The translations under genes and the position numbers were made by a program. Of a stretch of 64,000 nucleotides of DNA, positions 1-11,733 are shown piece after piece. The stretch lies in assembly GCA_033557465.1 (NCBI GenBank), contig CM066037.1, positions 200,817,156 to 200,881,155 on the forward strand, given 5' to 3'. The notes below the pieces were generated by a model. That model was not told the DNA's origin, searched no databases, and was given only the letters and a program-made list of their open reading frames with translations. Each line of letters opens with the position of its first letter. Position 1 is the first letter of the stretch. The DNA is from Ichthyophis bannanicus (Eukaryota; Chordata; Amphibia; Gymnophiona; Ichthyophiidae).

Positions 1-282
1 TTCTGCTATGAAGGGACATGGGATGAGGGTGAAGGGAGATAGATTCAGGAGTGATATGTGGAAATATTTCTTTATGGAAAGAGTAGTGGATCCATTGAAT
101 AGTCTCCCAGTGGAGGTGGTAGAGATGAGGACAGTAACTGAATTCAAAAAAGCATGGGACAAACACAGAGGATCTCTAAAGGTAAAAAGTGGACTGTTGT
201 AGTTGTTGTTATGGAAGGACAGACTAGATAGGCCATGTGGTCTTTTTCTGTCATCATATTTCTATGTTTCTATGTTTCTAAG
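1..282 (+). repeat. CR1-like LINE, 3' end of ORF2 and 3' tail
   Basis: The frame at 8-202 encodes the usual last segment of CR1-like ORF2, including WKYFFMERVVDPLNSLP followed by TVTEFKKAWDKHRGS. The same block recurs in the other CR1-like copies of this window. A short 3' UTR follows and ends in repeats of ttctatg (about 260-281). The 5' part lies outside the window. Family assignment rests on similarity to the longer copies at 26.5-29.1 kb and 58.4-61.5 kb. Confidence 0.8.
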
Positions 283-1904
283 GAAAATAGTCATGCCTAC
301 AATGAGAAGGTCAGCTTGGTATGGTTACAGTGAGTCTGTTCTGCAAGCTATGTTGCGCAGTGAAGAGGAACAGGAGAGAGGGGATGCAGTGGAGAAGATA
401 TTGAAGACAAGAGGTGAAAGAGATGAGAAGACTCAGCTTGGAGACAACAGTGTGAGACCCAGGAAAACACCATCCATCAACACTGAGGCAACTACACTAG
501 ACCAATGACTGCAGCTCTGGAGTTTCTGAGCCTCCTCTTACCTGTACCATGACAACAGCAGAGATCAAGGCATTTCTGAACAAGCCTATGGTGGTTCCAG
601 ACTGGCACTCAAACACCCAGTCCATAGAAAGGTGTGTAGAAATGACAACTGAGGCTGCTGGTCATGTGTACAATCAGGAGAGGAGGGAATATTATATTAG
701 GGAGTCAAATGGTCAGCAGGGAGCTCATGAGCCAAAACAGAAGCAAACAAGATATGGCTTCCTTGTTGGATTTTGTTAAATAACATTAAATTATTTGTAT
801 AAATGGCATTCTAAAGACAATTATGTGGCTACAGGTGTTGTTCAGACTATTTGTATGTTCAAATAAATATTACTTAATTTCCACATATTTCAATTGTGAT
901 TTGATGTAGGTAAGACTAACTTTAAGCAATTTCTGAAGACAGCTTTAGATTCAGCATGCAAAACTGCATAATTTGGTCACTAGTAGTTTGGAAAGTTTGG
1001 AAAAATAAAAATCTACTCCTAAAATTGAGATGCCCTAATAGGCATAAGCCCGCACTCACCATCAACATCAGAGTTAGCCAGGGGTGGTGTTGGTCATGTG
1101 CTAACTTCATGGGGACACACTGTGCAAATCCTCATTTGTTAGTATGGGTCGGGTGTCACTCTCGTGCTACGTTTTCAGGCTAAACATGTAGTACACCACT
1201 GCATTTTAGCAAACGTACCGCTTCGTTTGGGCCTGCTACTAACATAACTTATCCAGATAGCATCTAAATATCACTGCTAGCCAGAAAAGTTTGTTACTTC
1301 ATCCTCACTCCACTCTTCCTCCATCCCGCCACTATGGCCCTCATTCTAGAAACAGGTTGCAGGACTGCATTAAAGTGCAGCCCTGCAATCTGCCTAGATT
1401 CCATTCCCCCACCGGCTCTCCCCATACATACTGTGTTTCAGGATGGCGAGAGCCGGCAGGGGACGGGAGGGGGCAGAGCAAGGGTGGGCCATCTGGCAGC
1501 ATGTACAGGGCCAATTCAGGTCACGGCCCTGTACGTGCTGCTGGGCCTGCTGGGACATGTTGCTTATACCACTTCAGAGGCTCCTCTGCTGGACTGGGGC
1601 AGGGGAGCCACCCCTGGGGCCGGGGCTGGGTGCAGGGGGGGTCGCAATCATCTTATCCAGGCTGCGGGAGGCTATCTGTGGGTCAGACGATGGGAATGGG
1701 GGTCTGGAGCCGTGGATGTCTGGGGTGCCTGCTGGGAGGACGTCCCTGCAGGCAGGAGGGGCACACCGGGCCATCCTGAAGTTCCAGCGGACCAGAATCG
1801 GGCCCTAATAGCTCCATCTTTAGCAGAGATGTCTGGACAGCCCAGACATCCCCTTCCCAGAATGGGGCTCTATATGAATAGATGACAGCACATTATTCAA
1901 TATT
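283..1904. other. Unassigned stretch without a recognised gene
   Basis: I recognise no complete gene here. 301-508 and 549-779 hold short plus-strand frames (the latter is listed separately). From about 1290 to 1885 the DNA is GC-rich and several frames are open at once, which reflects composition rather than coding. Around 1201-1220 a sequence resembling the right end of the Harbinger family of this window (ttttagcaaacgtacc) may be a decayed terminus. Confidence 0.4.
549..779 (+). CDS. Short unassigned ORF fragment, possibly the C-terminal scrap of a transposable-element protein
   Basis: A 76-codon frame contains the stretch VVPDWHSNTQSIERCVEM followed by TEAAGHVY and an arginine-rich tail. 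The spacing of P-D-W, H/N-x-Q-S-I-E-R and T-E-A resembles a C-terminal module I have seen in uncharacterised transposable-element-like proteins of animals, but I cannot name the family. No promoter, splice context or longer frame supports it as a live gene. It could equally be chance. Confidence 0.25.
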   Translation: MTTAEIKAFLNKPMVVPDWHSNTQSIERCVEMTTEAAGHVYNQERREYYIRESNGQQGAHEPKQKQTRYGFLVGFC

Positions 1905-2850
1905 CTTAAATTACAAATGGATTGTGAGGAACTGCAGAAGAATCTTCAGAGACTGGAGGACTTGCTGTTTTTGTGGGGGAACTTGGTGACACTGGCACCT
2001 TTTTGATTGCCTACTGAAACTGACTTTTTTCATGTACTGTATTCATGAAAGAGCTTTACATAGCAGTACCAGCATTGCATATGGGGAAAAATCATCCTAA
2101 TCGTAGGTACATGACATTAGGTTTCATTTTAGGAGTCACCACCAGGAAATGATCATGCAGTTATTGTGGACAAGCCATTGAAATCTTTAGCTCAGTGTAT
2201 GACAGAGGTCAAAAAAGAAGATAAAATATTAGGAGTTATTCATAAAGAGTTGGAGAATAAAAATAGAGCCTATTTTAATGCCTCTGTAAGCATCCATGGT
2301 GTGACTGCACTTTGAGTACCGTGTGCAGTTTTGGTTGCCTCATCTCAAAAAGATACAATGGAGTAAACAAAGGTAAAGAGAAGGCTGATCAGAATGATAG
2401 AAGAGATGGAGCAGCTCCCCTGTGCAGGAAGGCTAAACAGTTCATGAGTGGAGTGGAATGGATAAATGGGGAATGGTGGATTATCCTTTCAAATAGTACT
2501 AAGATGAGGGGACACCATGAAACTAATGAGGCAAATTCAAAACAAAATGGAACAAGTAATTTTTTCACTCAACATGCAATTCAGCAATGGAATTTGTAGT
2601 TGGAAGATGTGGTCAAGGCAGTAAGCAAGAAAAGGTTTAGACGAGTTCTTGGAGGAAAAGTCCTTAAACCATTATTAGCCATGTAGGATTGGGAAAATCA
2701 CTGCCTATCTCTGCCAATGAACAGTAATAAATGGATATTTTCCTTGGGGTCCTGCTGGGTCCTGATGACCTAATCTCGCCACTGTCAGAGACAGGATGCT
2801 GAGCTTGAAGAACCTTTGGTCTGATTCAGTATGATACATCTTAAGCCCCA
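1905..2850 (+). repeat. Degraded CR1-like LINE fragment, plus strand
   Basis: The stretch carries decayed 3' ORF2 sequence: a QKNLQRLEDLLF-like segment near 1930, then sequence related to the CVQFWLPHLKKIQW block near 2320-2360. The 3' UTR follows, with the tagaccattattagcc-type block near 2660 and the gatgctgagcttgaagaacc / ggtctgattcagtatg end near 2795-2835. Many indels and stops are present. Plus-strand orientation follows from the order of these blocks. Confidence 0.65.
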
Positions 2851-2947
2851 TTTTGTATAAATATCTAAGTCGGGATCGTCCTAATTCTCTGAGAATTTTA
2901 CATAAGGCTCTGCTGAATGTGGAGCCTTTTGTAAAATAGGTATAATA

Positions 2948-3327
2948 TAGAATCAGAGAAACATGACAGCAAAAAAAGGCCATATGGCCTATCTAGTCTG
3001 CCCTTCCATATCAACTACTATAGTCCCCCTTTTTTCCTTACGAGATCTTCTGTGTTTATCTCATGATTTTTTGAATTCAGATACTGGTCTTATCTCTACC
3101 ACCTCCACTGGGAGACTATTCCACAGATCTGTCACTCTTTCCGTAAAGAAATATTTCTGCATATTACTCATGAGTCTATCCCCTTTCATCCTCATCCTAT
3201 GTCCCCTTGCTGCAGAGCTTCCCTTGAATAGAAAGAGTCTCTCCTCTTGTGCATTTATGTCACAAAGGTATTTAAACATCTCTATCATATTTCATCTATC
3301 CTGCCTTTCCTCTAGCATACATATTAA
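2948..3327 (-). repeat. CR1-like LINE, 3' part (split by a nested CR1 end)
   Basis: Read on the minus strand, 3288-3061 encodes MIEMFKYLCDINAQEERLF followed by the typical KYFFTERVTDLWNSLPVEVV segment of CR1-like ORF2, then a 3' UTR ending near 2948. The element resumes at 3584 after an insertion of another CR1-like 3' end in the opposite orientation. Confidence 0.8.
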
Positions 3328-3583
3328 TCAAACTCTGGAATTTGTTACCGGAGGATGTAGTAAAAGCTGTTAGTATAGCTGGGTTCAAAAAAGGCTTGGA
3401 CAAGTTCCTGGAGGAAAGGTCCATAAACCATTATTAAAAGGGACTCAGTATATCACTGCTTGACCCAATACAAGCATTGAGGAACCTGTGTCTTTTGGGG
3501 AAACTGCTAGGCTACTGTTGGAAACAGGATACTGGGCTTGATGGACCTTCGTCTGACCCAGTATGGCATGTCTTATGTTCTTG
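3328..3583 (+). repeat. Nested CR1-like 3' end fragment
   Basis: This 5'-truncated copy begins in IKLWNLLPEDVVKAVS-like sequence (aatcaaactctggaat) and runs through the ccataaaccattatt stop region. It ends with the conserved gggcttgatggacc and cttatgttctt tail. It interrupts a minus-strand LINE whose sequence continues immediately on both sides. Near-identical 3' ends occur at 33106-33427 and, reversed, at 26332-26510. Confidence 0.85.
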
Positions 3584-4662
3584 AGTCTGTCCCCATATGC
3601 TTTATAAAGAAGACCACTAACCATTCTAGAAGCAACTCTCTGTACCGACTCCATCCTGTTTATATCCTTTTGAAGATGTGGTCTCCAGAAGTGCACACTA
3701 TACTCCAAATGAGATCGCACCAGAGACTTATACAGTGGCACTATCACCTCCTTTTTTCTGCTGGCCATTCCTCTCTCTAGGCACCCAAGCATCCTTCTGG
3801 CTTTCACCATTGCCTTTTCACCTGGTTAGCCACTTTAAGATAATCAGAAACAATCACGCCCAGGTCCCGCTCGTCTTTCATGGACAGAAGTACTTTGTCC
3901 CCTGTACCGCTCCCTTGGCTTTTTGCAGCCCAAATGCCTGACACTGCATTTTTTAGCATTAAATCTCAGCTGCCAAATTCCTCAAGCTTAGCTAGATCCC
4001 TTATCATGTTGTCTACTCCTTCCTGGATGTCTACTCTATTGCAGATTTTGGTATCATCCGCAAAGAGGCAGCCCTTCCACAATATTACTAACAAAAATGT
4101 TAAAAAGAATCAGACAAAGGACAAATCCCTATGCCACACCACTGGGAACATCCTTTTCCTCAGAGTGAGCTCCATTTACTTATACCCTTTGTCGCCTTCC
4201 ACTCAACCAATTTCTAACCCAATCAGTCACTTTAGGGTCCATCCTTAGGGTGCTCAATTTATTTATGTGTCACCTGTGTGGAATGGTGTCAAAGGCTTTA
4301 TTGAAATCTAAGTACACCACATCTAAGGCTGTCCCTCAGTCCAACTCTCTGGTCACCCAGTCAAAGAAATCAATCAGATTTGTCTGACAATACTTGCCTG
4401 TGGTAAACCCATACTGCCTCGGATCCTGCAATCCATTTGACTTCAGAAACCTCACTATCCTCTGTTTTAGCAGCGTTTCCAATAATTTACTCACCACAGA
4501 GGTCAGACTAACAGGCCTGTGGTTCTCAACCTCTTCCTTACTTCTGCTTTTGCATAAAGGGACCGCATGTGCCTCTCTCCAGCCCTCTGGGACCACTCCC
4601 GACTCTAAAGAAGCATTGAAAAGGTCAAATAGACGGATATTTGCTGATACATCCAGTGGCAA
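3584..4662 (-). pseudogene. CR1-like LINE ORF2 (reverse transcriptase remnant)
   Basis: Two minus-strand pieces are readable. 4662-4336 covers reverse-transcriptase blocks with GVVPEGWREAHAVPL, NHRPVSLTSVVSKLLE and RQYGFTTGKYCQTNLIDFF. 3810-3584 covers the C-terminal MLGCLERGMASRKKEVIVPL and SLVRSHLEYSVHFWRPHL segments. The sequence between them is related but frameshifted, and the catalytic FADD region is not intact. The copy is 5'-truncated near 4662 and split by the CR1 end at 3328-3583. It is a dead LINE. Confidence 0.8.
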
Positions 4663-5275
4663 CGGCTATTTCACAAGAAATCAATTTCAAAACTAGAGCG
4701 GCATCACTCTGAGTTTTACATGTGTGAGGCCTATAACTACACATGTAAGCACCATTCTTGCAGTATATGTGTTTTTGATGCCACTTACATATCTAAGTGC
4801 TGGATTCTACAAAACCGACCGTACAAGAGGAACTAATTAAGGAGCCAAGTTCAATCTTTTGTTTTTGTACTTTTTGAAGCACAATTGTCCAATTGTCCCA
4901 TTACTGGACCCTGACCCAAACAAGCAGGTAAGTGACACACCTGCCTCAGACCATGTCCAGAACTTGTCCCCTTTAAGGGGAATGTTAACTTAGATGGTCT
5001 AACAGCACGCGCTATTGAATAGCATGGGACCTAGTTACAAATAATGCGTGCTAACCATTAGCCCAGCTTAGCAAACATGCCCCATAATCTATGCAACTTG
5101 TGGCATCTAGACATGTAAAGAGCGGCATTGTAAAATTACTATTTACATATGCATGTCCTTTACATGTGTAGATGCTGCACAACCCTTCTAAAATGACTTA
5201 TGTTCTTATGAGAATAAATCAAACAGACCAGATTGGAACTTAGGGTCCTCATCTGCTTTTCTAGTCTATATTTCT
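4663..5275. other. Unassigned stretch with a possible small MITE at 4977-5083
   Basis: No gene is visible. At 4974-4980 the sequence taa-gggg begins a block that ends at 5068-5083 with tagcaaacatgcccc, which resembles the termini of the Harbinger family in this window. If real, it is a MITE of about 107 bp with degenerate ends and no convincing right-hand target duplication. Confidence 0.3.
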
Positions 5276-5816
5276 ACATAGTAACATAGTAAATGACGGC
5301 AGATAAAGACCAGTATGGTCCATTTAGTCTGCCCAGCAATATGACAGGAGTAGGTGCACCCCTTCCCATGTCTTTTAGGGAGTAGGTGCACCCCTATCCA
5401 TGTCTTTGCTTACTGGTGCACCCACCAGGAGCAGGTGCACCCCTCCCCGTGTCTGCACCCCTCCCCATACCTTTGTTTCTTTCTTTGTTTAGGGGTGATC
5501 ACACCGCTCCTCCCCCCATCGCTCCATGTAGGACACCCCTATTTGTTGAAAAATTAGATGGTTCAATTTATTTTGATTTAATCTTGTTGCTGTTAAGTGA
5601 TCAACAGTATCTGTCCCAGGCCACTTTGAATTCCGTCACTGTGTTTGTCCCCACCACCTCCATCGGGAGGGCATTCCAAGCATCCACCACCCTTTCAGTA
5701 AAAAAGTATTTCCTGACATTGCCTTTCAATTTACTACCTTGCAGCTTCATGTCATGCCCTCTAGTTTTACAGCTTCCCCGTCTCTGGAAGAGGTTTGTTT
5801 GTTCATTATTTCTCTT
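5276..5816 (-). pseudogene. CR1-like LINE A, 3' portion (interrupted by the giant Harbinger element)
   Basis: On the minus strand this holds the C-terminal ORF2 segment (KYFFTERVVDAWNALPMEVV-type sequence), the 3' UTR and a terminal acatagtaacatagta tail near 5276-5295. It is the direct continuation of the LINE at 25153-26334. Removing 5820-25149 plus one TAA joins MIQTFKYL on one side to KRNNEQTNLFQRRGS on the other in the same frame. The element was therefore one LINE before the Harbinger insertion. Confidence 0.9.
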
Positions 5817-5819
5817 TAA
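5817..5819. other. Left target-site duplication (TAA)
   Basis: TAA directly precedes the left terminal repeat and matches the TAA at 25150-25152 after the right terminal repeat. A 3-bp TWA duplication is typical of PIF/Harbinger. Confidence 0.85.
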
Positions 5820-5836
5820 GGGGTATGTTTACTAAA
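5820..5836 (+). repeat. Left terminal inverted repeat of the giant Harbinger
   Basis: The 17 bases ggggtatgtttactaaa are the exact reverse complement of 25133-25149. Beyond base 17 the two ends share only CG-rich, CGTTA-containing sequence. The same end, with few changes, marks the other members at 39711, 42811, 47084, 48543 and 52746. Confidence 0.9.
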
Positions 5837-5990
5837 CCGCGTTAGTGCAGTTCGCGTTAGGAGCCGCGCTAATAATCAAAACCCCCAAATAAGGAGATGG
5901 GCAGGACATTGTAACACCTAACGCGCGTTCCAAAAACTAACGAGCGTTACAGGGCGCTGTGGCGCGTCACCGCGCGTTAAGCATAAGAAG
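5837..5990. promoter_or_regulatory. Left subterminal CGTTA/TAACG cluster
   Basis: About seven CGTTA or TAACG pentamers lie in 150 bp (for example gcgttag, taacgcgcgtt, taacgagcgtta, gcgttaagc), in a window otherwise poor in CpG. Myb-type domains classically recognise AAC-containing cores such as TAACNG. Binding by the element's own SANT proteins or transposase is an inference. Confidence 0.5.
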
Positions 5991-6013
5991 CCACCCAGAC
6001 ATACATCACTGAT

Positions 6014-6090
6014 ACAGAGCTGTAGCACAATGGTTACTGCAGTGACTGCTGATACAGGCATAATGGGTTTGAGTCCCCAGGGTGCCAGAT
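6014..6090 (+). repeat. tRNA-like module (left arm, plus)
   Basis: The sequence has a box-A-like tagcacaatgg and, about 45 bases on, a box-B-like gggtttgagtcccc. No clean acceptor stem is seen, so it is not called a tRNA gene. Close relatives sit at 6805-6880 in the same element and at 48727-48800 in the related element at 48.5 kb, at comparable distance from the left end. Confidence 0.5.
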
Positions 6091-6454
6091 GCATAAGGCT
6101 GGCTGACGCAGCATCCTGTACATTATATAGTGAGTGAGGGGACATGTATATGTTTTGTTTGTTTTGTAGGGTTGCCAGCAAACACCCCCACACAGTGGCA
6201 TACCCGAAGGTGCCGCAGAAGGCACCCCATAACGCACACCATAGGCTACATTATAAAGTGGACTGTCCGCTGAGGCACATCAAAATGTCCCCCATAGAAC
6301 ATCCTATAAGGGAACGTAAAGGGAGTCAGATAAGGTGACACATGGTGCGCCCAATGAGGCTCAGTAAGGTTATATTACACTGAGGGGCTGTCGCTGGTAG
6401 CAGTCATGTGTATTAAAAATATATAATGCAGCAGACAGCCCTATAAAAGGAGTC

Positions 6455-6535
6455 CACTGTGGGTCTGAACCCATGACTACTGGCCCCACAGACAATGAAG
6501 GAACCACTGGCCTGCAGCCCCATAGCTGCTAACAA
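6455..6535 (-). repeat. tRNA-like module (left arm, minus)
   Basis: Read on the minus strand, a box-A-like ggccagtggtt is followed by a box-B-like gggttcagaccc. The equivalent minus-strand module in the 48.5-kb relative is at 49483-49555 (gggtttgaaccc on the plus strand). Confidence 0.45.
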
Positions 6536-6539
6536 CCCC

Positions 6540-6785
6540 CTGGCTGGTTACTGAAGGGCAGCAGGACACCACCCTAACAGCCTGCTGTGTTGGCTAGGAT
6601 CTGTACCAATGCAGGCATACCCATGGTGCACTGCACATGCAGACCAGCAGTCCAGAGATGAACACAAGAAGGGGTACGTACCCACATAGCCCCCTGGTAT
6701 GGTAAGGTGAAATGACTGTGTGCGTCACTGTCACATAGTAGCAACAGACAGTATCCCAACAGGGTGCCCCATAAGAAGCTAGAAA
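6540..6785 (+). repeat. Direct repeat module, copy 1 (with 8040-8295)
   Basis: A block of about 245 bp containing cccatggtgcactgcacatg (6620) and then tggtatggtaaggtgaaatg and gacagtatcccaacagg is repeated, with substitutions, at 8040-8295 in the same orientation. Shorter relatives carrying the cccatgatgcactgcacatg core lie near 22447 and 49650. No coding potential is seen. Confidence 0.55.
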
Positions 6786-6804
6786 AGGTGTCCTTTAAGG
6801 CCGC

Positions 6805-6880
6805 CTGATCTGTAGCACAATGGGTAAGACACTTTCAGGTGCTGCAAGGTCTGTGAGTTCAATTCCCCCTGTGTGCCCAA
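6805..6880 (+). repeat. tRNA-like module (left arm, second plus copy)
   Basis: It contains a box-A-like tagcacaatgggtaag and a box-B-like gagttcaattcc in tRNA-like spacing, and resembles the module at 6014-6090. A folded cloverleaf is not evident. Confidence 0.45.
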
Positions 6881-6989
6881 GGACCAAAGCTGCCTGCAAC
6901 AGTACCCTCCACAAACAGTAGTCACTCATATGTAGAACCAGTCACCACTCTGTTTAAATCATAGATAACCCCATATTTTTGTCGGACAC

Positions 6990-9900
6990 AAACAACCTGA
7001 GAGGTGAGAAAAAATGCCCACCTCCCCTCGTTGGGAGTGGCCGTTTAATCAAGAGAGCCTCAGCCCCCAAAGGTAGAAAACAGTGTGAATCTGCAGCCAG
7101 AACCGGGTGTGTGAAATGTACAAAGTCAAATATATATACAATTCATTTAATAAAGGAAAGACAACGTCAAACTGTGCTTGAAACAAGGCAGGGGACAACC
7201 CAATTGTCCTGCCATTGTAAGCCAGCAGCAAACACCACCAGGACATGCTTTGTTTGGCACAACTATGGGCCCTGTACTAAGTGAATATGTCCCTGCCAGG
7301 TGGGCGTATCTGTGGATGAGTGTGCGTCATGACCCCCACACTAGATCAGTAATGTCATAGGTAGTCTGTTTTGTACGTCCAACAAGTTCTGCTGGCAAAC
7401 ACCCACTCACAGGGATATAACCCGAAGGTGTCATATAGGGCACCCTAAAAGCCACACCAGAGGGCAAAGGCTAATGTGCACTGTTTGCTAGAGCACCCTA
7501 TAGGGCGTGTCACAAAGCGCCCCATAGGGCATGTTATAGGGTCCCTGATGAGTCACTGTGAGGAGTCTGCAGTGTGAGGGTGTTGCTGCTGTCAGCACCA
7601 ATGTAAAGCAAGATAACAAAATGCCCCCCAAGGGGCGCCAAATGATCCACTGTGTGCTGAAACCCATGACCTAGGGGCCCCCCCCAGGCATGGAAGTAAC
7701 TATTTGCTCATATTGCTAGTGCAAATAACACAGTCCCAATAATGAGGTGGCCAACTACTGGAGCAGAACTGTCAAATGACCCAAACACCCACACCAGAAC
7801 CACAGAAGTTGCACTATGTACATACAAGGGATGCCTGACAAGGAAACAAAGCAAGGTCTCAGCAAACAAGGGCATATGGCAAACACAATCAAGACCAAGG
7901 CCATGATCATTACCAAATATATAAGGCCCAATAACATCACAGACCCCTTTCCAAAACTGAATGTCACTGGCAAAAGCAAAAGCAAAAACAAACATACTAT
8001 GGTTAGTGTGCGCAAGAAAATGCAGATGTCCGTAACACCTGAACCACAACCCCCTGACTGTGCACCGAGGGGCGCCATGTCTTCACCCAAGGTGCCTGCT
8101 GGGGTGCTAAGGATATGGGTGTATGCAACAGTACCCATGGTGCACTGCACATGCACAGCAGCAGTCCCGAGATGACCATAGGAGGGGGTAGGCACCCCCA
8201 CAGCGCCTGGCCCGGAAGGGAGAAATGAATATGTGCGCCACTGCCATAGAGCAGCAAAAGACAGTAGCCCAACAGTGTGCCCAAGAAGAAGCCTGAAAAG
8301 GTGTACCAGTACGGTGTCAAGACAGGTGTCCAAAGCTAAGTGCAATATGAGGTACATAGGGATAGGAGAGTGCTGATGGAACCGTGGCCCATAGAACAAT
8401 ATGGCACGGTGCTCCAAAAATGGTATGTTTGCCAAGGTCAGTGTGCCCTAGTGGCTGCAAGGTGTTCCTGGAGGGCCTGCAGGACCTGCGTGGAACAGAG
8501 ACAGATGTAGTACAAACACCACCTAGGACCCACAGTAAAGACAATGAACAGGCAACAGAAGGAGGGCGAGTAGGGAGTTAACGGACCCTCATCCCTGACA
8601 GCATCACACGTGTCTGGCAGCAGCGCAGACAAACATGGCGGTGGCAACAGCATCACAGCAAAGGGTGTTGGCACTCTGGAGTACCGGAAAAACAGTGTGT
8701 GGCAGGTGAGGAGAATATGTGTCCCCCAGTGGAGGGTGAGGTGGCCAGAGGAGTGAGTCTAAAATGCAGAACAGGCACAGGACCACCAAGCAAAAAGAGA
8801 TGCTATGCAGACAAGGGTAGCAGGGTAGGATACGGGGCAACAGTCCACAGCAACATACGGGACATCTCACACCACAATGATGCAGATAGATGGACCAAAG
8901 GATGGACAGCAAATGTGATTAGGATAATATGAGCGGCCAGGACGTAGAAGCCAAGAAATGAGTGTTACAGCGACCACAGGTACCAGTGCAGGAAAGGCAT
9001 AAAAACAGGGGAACAGAGAGAGTGCAAAGCTATGACCACTAGGATGGAAAGCACTGCAGAAAAAAAATGACCACAACAACACCCTGAGGCACACAGAAAT
9101 GGATGCAGACAGGATCACAGCATGTCAACATCCAAAACCACAGCTGCGTGTCAGGCGATGGAACCACAGAGCGTAGCCAAGATGCAGTACACATGTGGAG
9201 GAGGGGTCCACAGCCAACAACACAGTCCACAGGTGGGATGGAAGACACATATGAACAGGTCCACACACACACACACACCAGGAAATATAATGCAGTGTAA
9301 ACAACACGCAACTGATCAGGGGAGTGACACATGAGGGGTGGAAGGGGTTAGACCAATGGAGGGCCATGTGGATGGGCTGTGGAAAGGGCAATGGACTGAA
9401 AGAGGAGCATGTTAATGACCAACAAGATCAGGGATGAGGCCCAGGCCAACCAACATCAGCAGCACCAATACACAGGTAGGCCAGCACATGCACCACTCCA
9501 GGAGGAGAACTACAATTAGTCCAGACAATGTGGCACAGGGGCAGCAAACATGCCACACGGACATGAACAGCTCAACCATGGATGGGTGGGCGGAGATGTG
9601 ATGGGGCTGCATACATCATATGGCCAAGTAAGCAGCAAACAAGGAAGGAAAAGACAACTGCCAGGTGTCACCCAAAACGTCAAGCACACGAGTGGCAATG
9701 AAATGGGGTGACCAAACCCCCAAATATCCAAAACAACGAAGGTGCAAACATCTGTCCCCAACAGTCAATCACCAGACCCAAGCAGAAAGCATATTCTGCA
9801 TTCCGGTGCACCATATGACGTGAAGAACGACATGGGGCCTGTGTGGCAGCCAACGTCGCAAGGACACACCCAACCCACGTTGCGACGCCACCCACCTGTT

Positions 9901-11733
9901 TCTGCCCGTGGAGCCTACACACCCTGACCACCCCCCACTGGTGCCACCCAAAATTCAAAGCCCTAACTCAGCAGACTTTGCAAACAGACAGTAATATGTG
10001 AGGTGGAGGGTCTCACCATGACATGTCCGCACAGTGTATGCACTCACTGTATGCACAGCAGACACCATCCCCAGCAAACAAAAGACTCTGGTGAAAGCAT
10101 GCAGAGTGACAAGGCCACATGCCATGCCAACAGTGACGGTTCAAAAATCACCAACCCAGGTACAGCTCATCACCCCCCTACTGCAAAAAACGAAACACCC
10201 AAACAGGTCATGGCAGCAACGGCAGGCAAGTCACCGCAGGAACAGTAACAATAGGCCAGCAATGAGTAAGAGAAAAAGGCCTGTGTCCAAAGTGCAGAGG
10301 ACTATCTCCCTGTGTCACCAACATCCAGGAACACGCTCACATGGGTGCTGTGGCCAAGCACATATGGATGACGGGATCACCAGATGCAGTGGAGCACATG
10401 TGTCAACATTGTTGTCAGTGTCCTGTGTGAAAAGATGCAGATATCAGGTAAGGGAATGGCACACCCACCCACGACCCCTGGAAGACAGAAAGGAGACACA
10501 CAAATAAAAACAGCAACACCCAGAATGCATAGATAGCACCACATGACATGGCCACAACACTGAGCACAGTGCACATGGACCACTGCAGGAGATGTCCCTG
10601 AAGACCAGGACACCATCCCAATATGTTCATGTAAATGCACATGACACGCATACACCCCAGGGGTCCAGAGCATGTGCAGCAGTGGTGGCACACAGAGATA
10701 ACAACGAAGGACATCCTGATAGCAATAGGCCAAATGCAGCATCAGCACGTGGTGTATTTCCCAGAGGATGGAAGGTGAGGCCCACCTGAAAGGTATACCA
10801 GTGGCCTGACTGGGAATGTCCGTATCAGGCAAGAGCACAAAGAGCCCCAATAGCGGATGCAGACACCAATGGACGGCGGACATCACCACGTCTGCATGGG
10901 TAGCTGTGAGTGGAACATGTCCACGGTGCATTGTGTTTTGGGGAAACACAATGTTGATGTACATTGGACCACCAGCAAAACTGTGACACATCTGAGAAAA
11001 ATATATGACACATGTGCACAATGTACATTAGCCCACAAGCAGAAGGTAACAGAGGGATGAGGGAACATAATTGGAGAGGTGGCCAAACACATCCCTACAA
11101 CACAGATAGGCAGGGTAGCGCAGAATGACCGGTCATGTAGACAGGTCAATCAGAAACAGTAACATACACTGTGTGACAAGGTACGCATGCCAGAAGGTTC
11201 AGATGGCAGGACCCCCAACACTGAACGACAAATGGAGACACACATCACAGTACATGCATGAGTGGCACAAATCTGTCAAATGACTCAATGGCAGTGGCTG
11301 TTCAACATACCTTCCAACAATACAATGTCCTGTGCCCGAGTACACACACAGCCTCACAATATGTGTCTAAGGTACACCATGAAGACTCCCAAGATGTGAA
11401 CAGGTAATGGCCACATGTGTGACAGATGGAAGCTAAGGGTGATGGAGCAGTGGTCCAAAGACATGTGCATCACCATAGGAGCAGTGGAGAGAAAACAACA
11501 TATATGTGTCTAACCGTGACGACAGCAGTGCAATCCTCACTATCTGCCAACTCACCCGAGTCAACAGGAATGGTGCATATATGAACACACACTCCCCACA
11601 TGCAGCACAGCTTTGGGCAGCATAGTCAGCCAATCCGTGTGGGCCCGGAACACAGAAGCTCATCCTGTGGAGCCAAGAACATGACAGAGATATGGAGACA
11701 TGAGATGGCAGTGCTGCACAATCCGTACACCAG
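6990..11733. other. Left non-coding arm of the giant Harbinger
   Basis: I recognise no gene in this 4.7 kb. The plus strand is strikingly rich in A and C (ACA, CACA, ACAGG runs), so many long open frames on either strand are compositional. Local items are the second copy of the repeat module (8040-8295), a short (CA)n at about 9263-9280 and a hairpin at 9852-9888 with the arms cgtcgcaa / ttgcgacg. The arm may hold regulatory or spacer DNA. Confidence 0.5.
8040..8295 (+). repeat. Direct repeat module, copy 2 (with 6540-6785)
   Basis: It matches 6540-6785 over the segment with cccatggtgcactgcacatg (8134), the agcagtcc(c/a)gagatga block and gacagtagcccaacag. The two copies are in the same orientation about 1.5 kb apart. 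Confidence 0.5.

Noticed and set aside
1291..1885. Three overlapping long open frames in a GC-rich block
   Set aside because: Several frames on both strands are open at once, no domain or splice context is seen, and composition explains the lack of stops.
6014..6090. A functional tRNA gene
   Set aside because: Box-like motifs are present, but no acceptor or anticodon stem pairs convincingly, and diverged copies recur through the transposon family.
7755..8435. A 226-codon hydrophobic minus-strand frame
   Set aside because: It lies in AC-rich DNA where the minus strand is poor in stops. It overlaps a repeat module and has no recognisable domain.
10377..11021. A 214-codon minus-strand frame rich in Cys, His and Val
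   Set aside because: The residue bias follows from CA-rich DNA, and neighbouring frames look alike. No motif was found.
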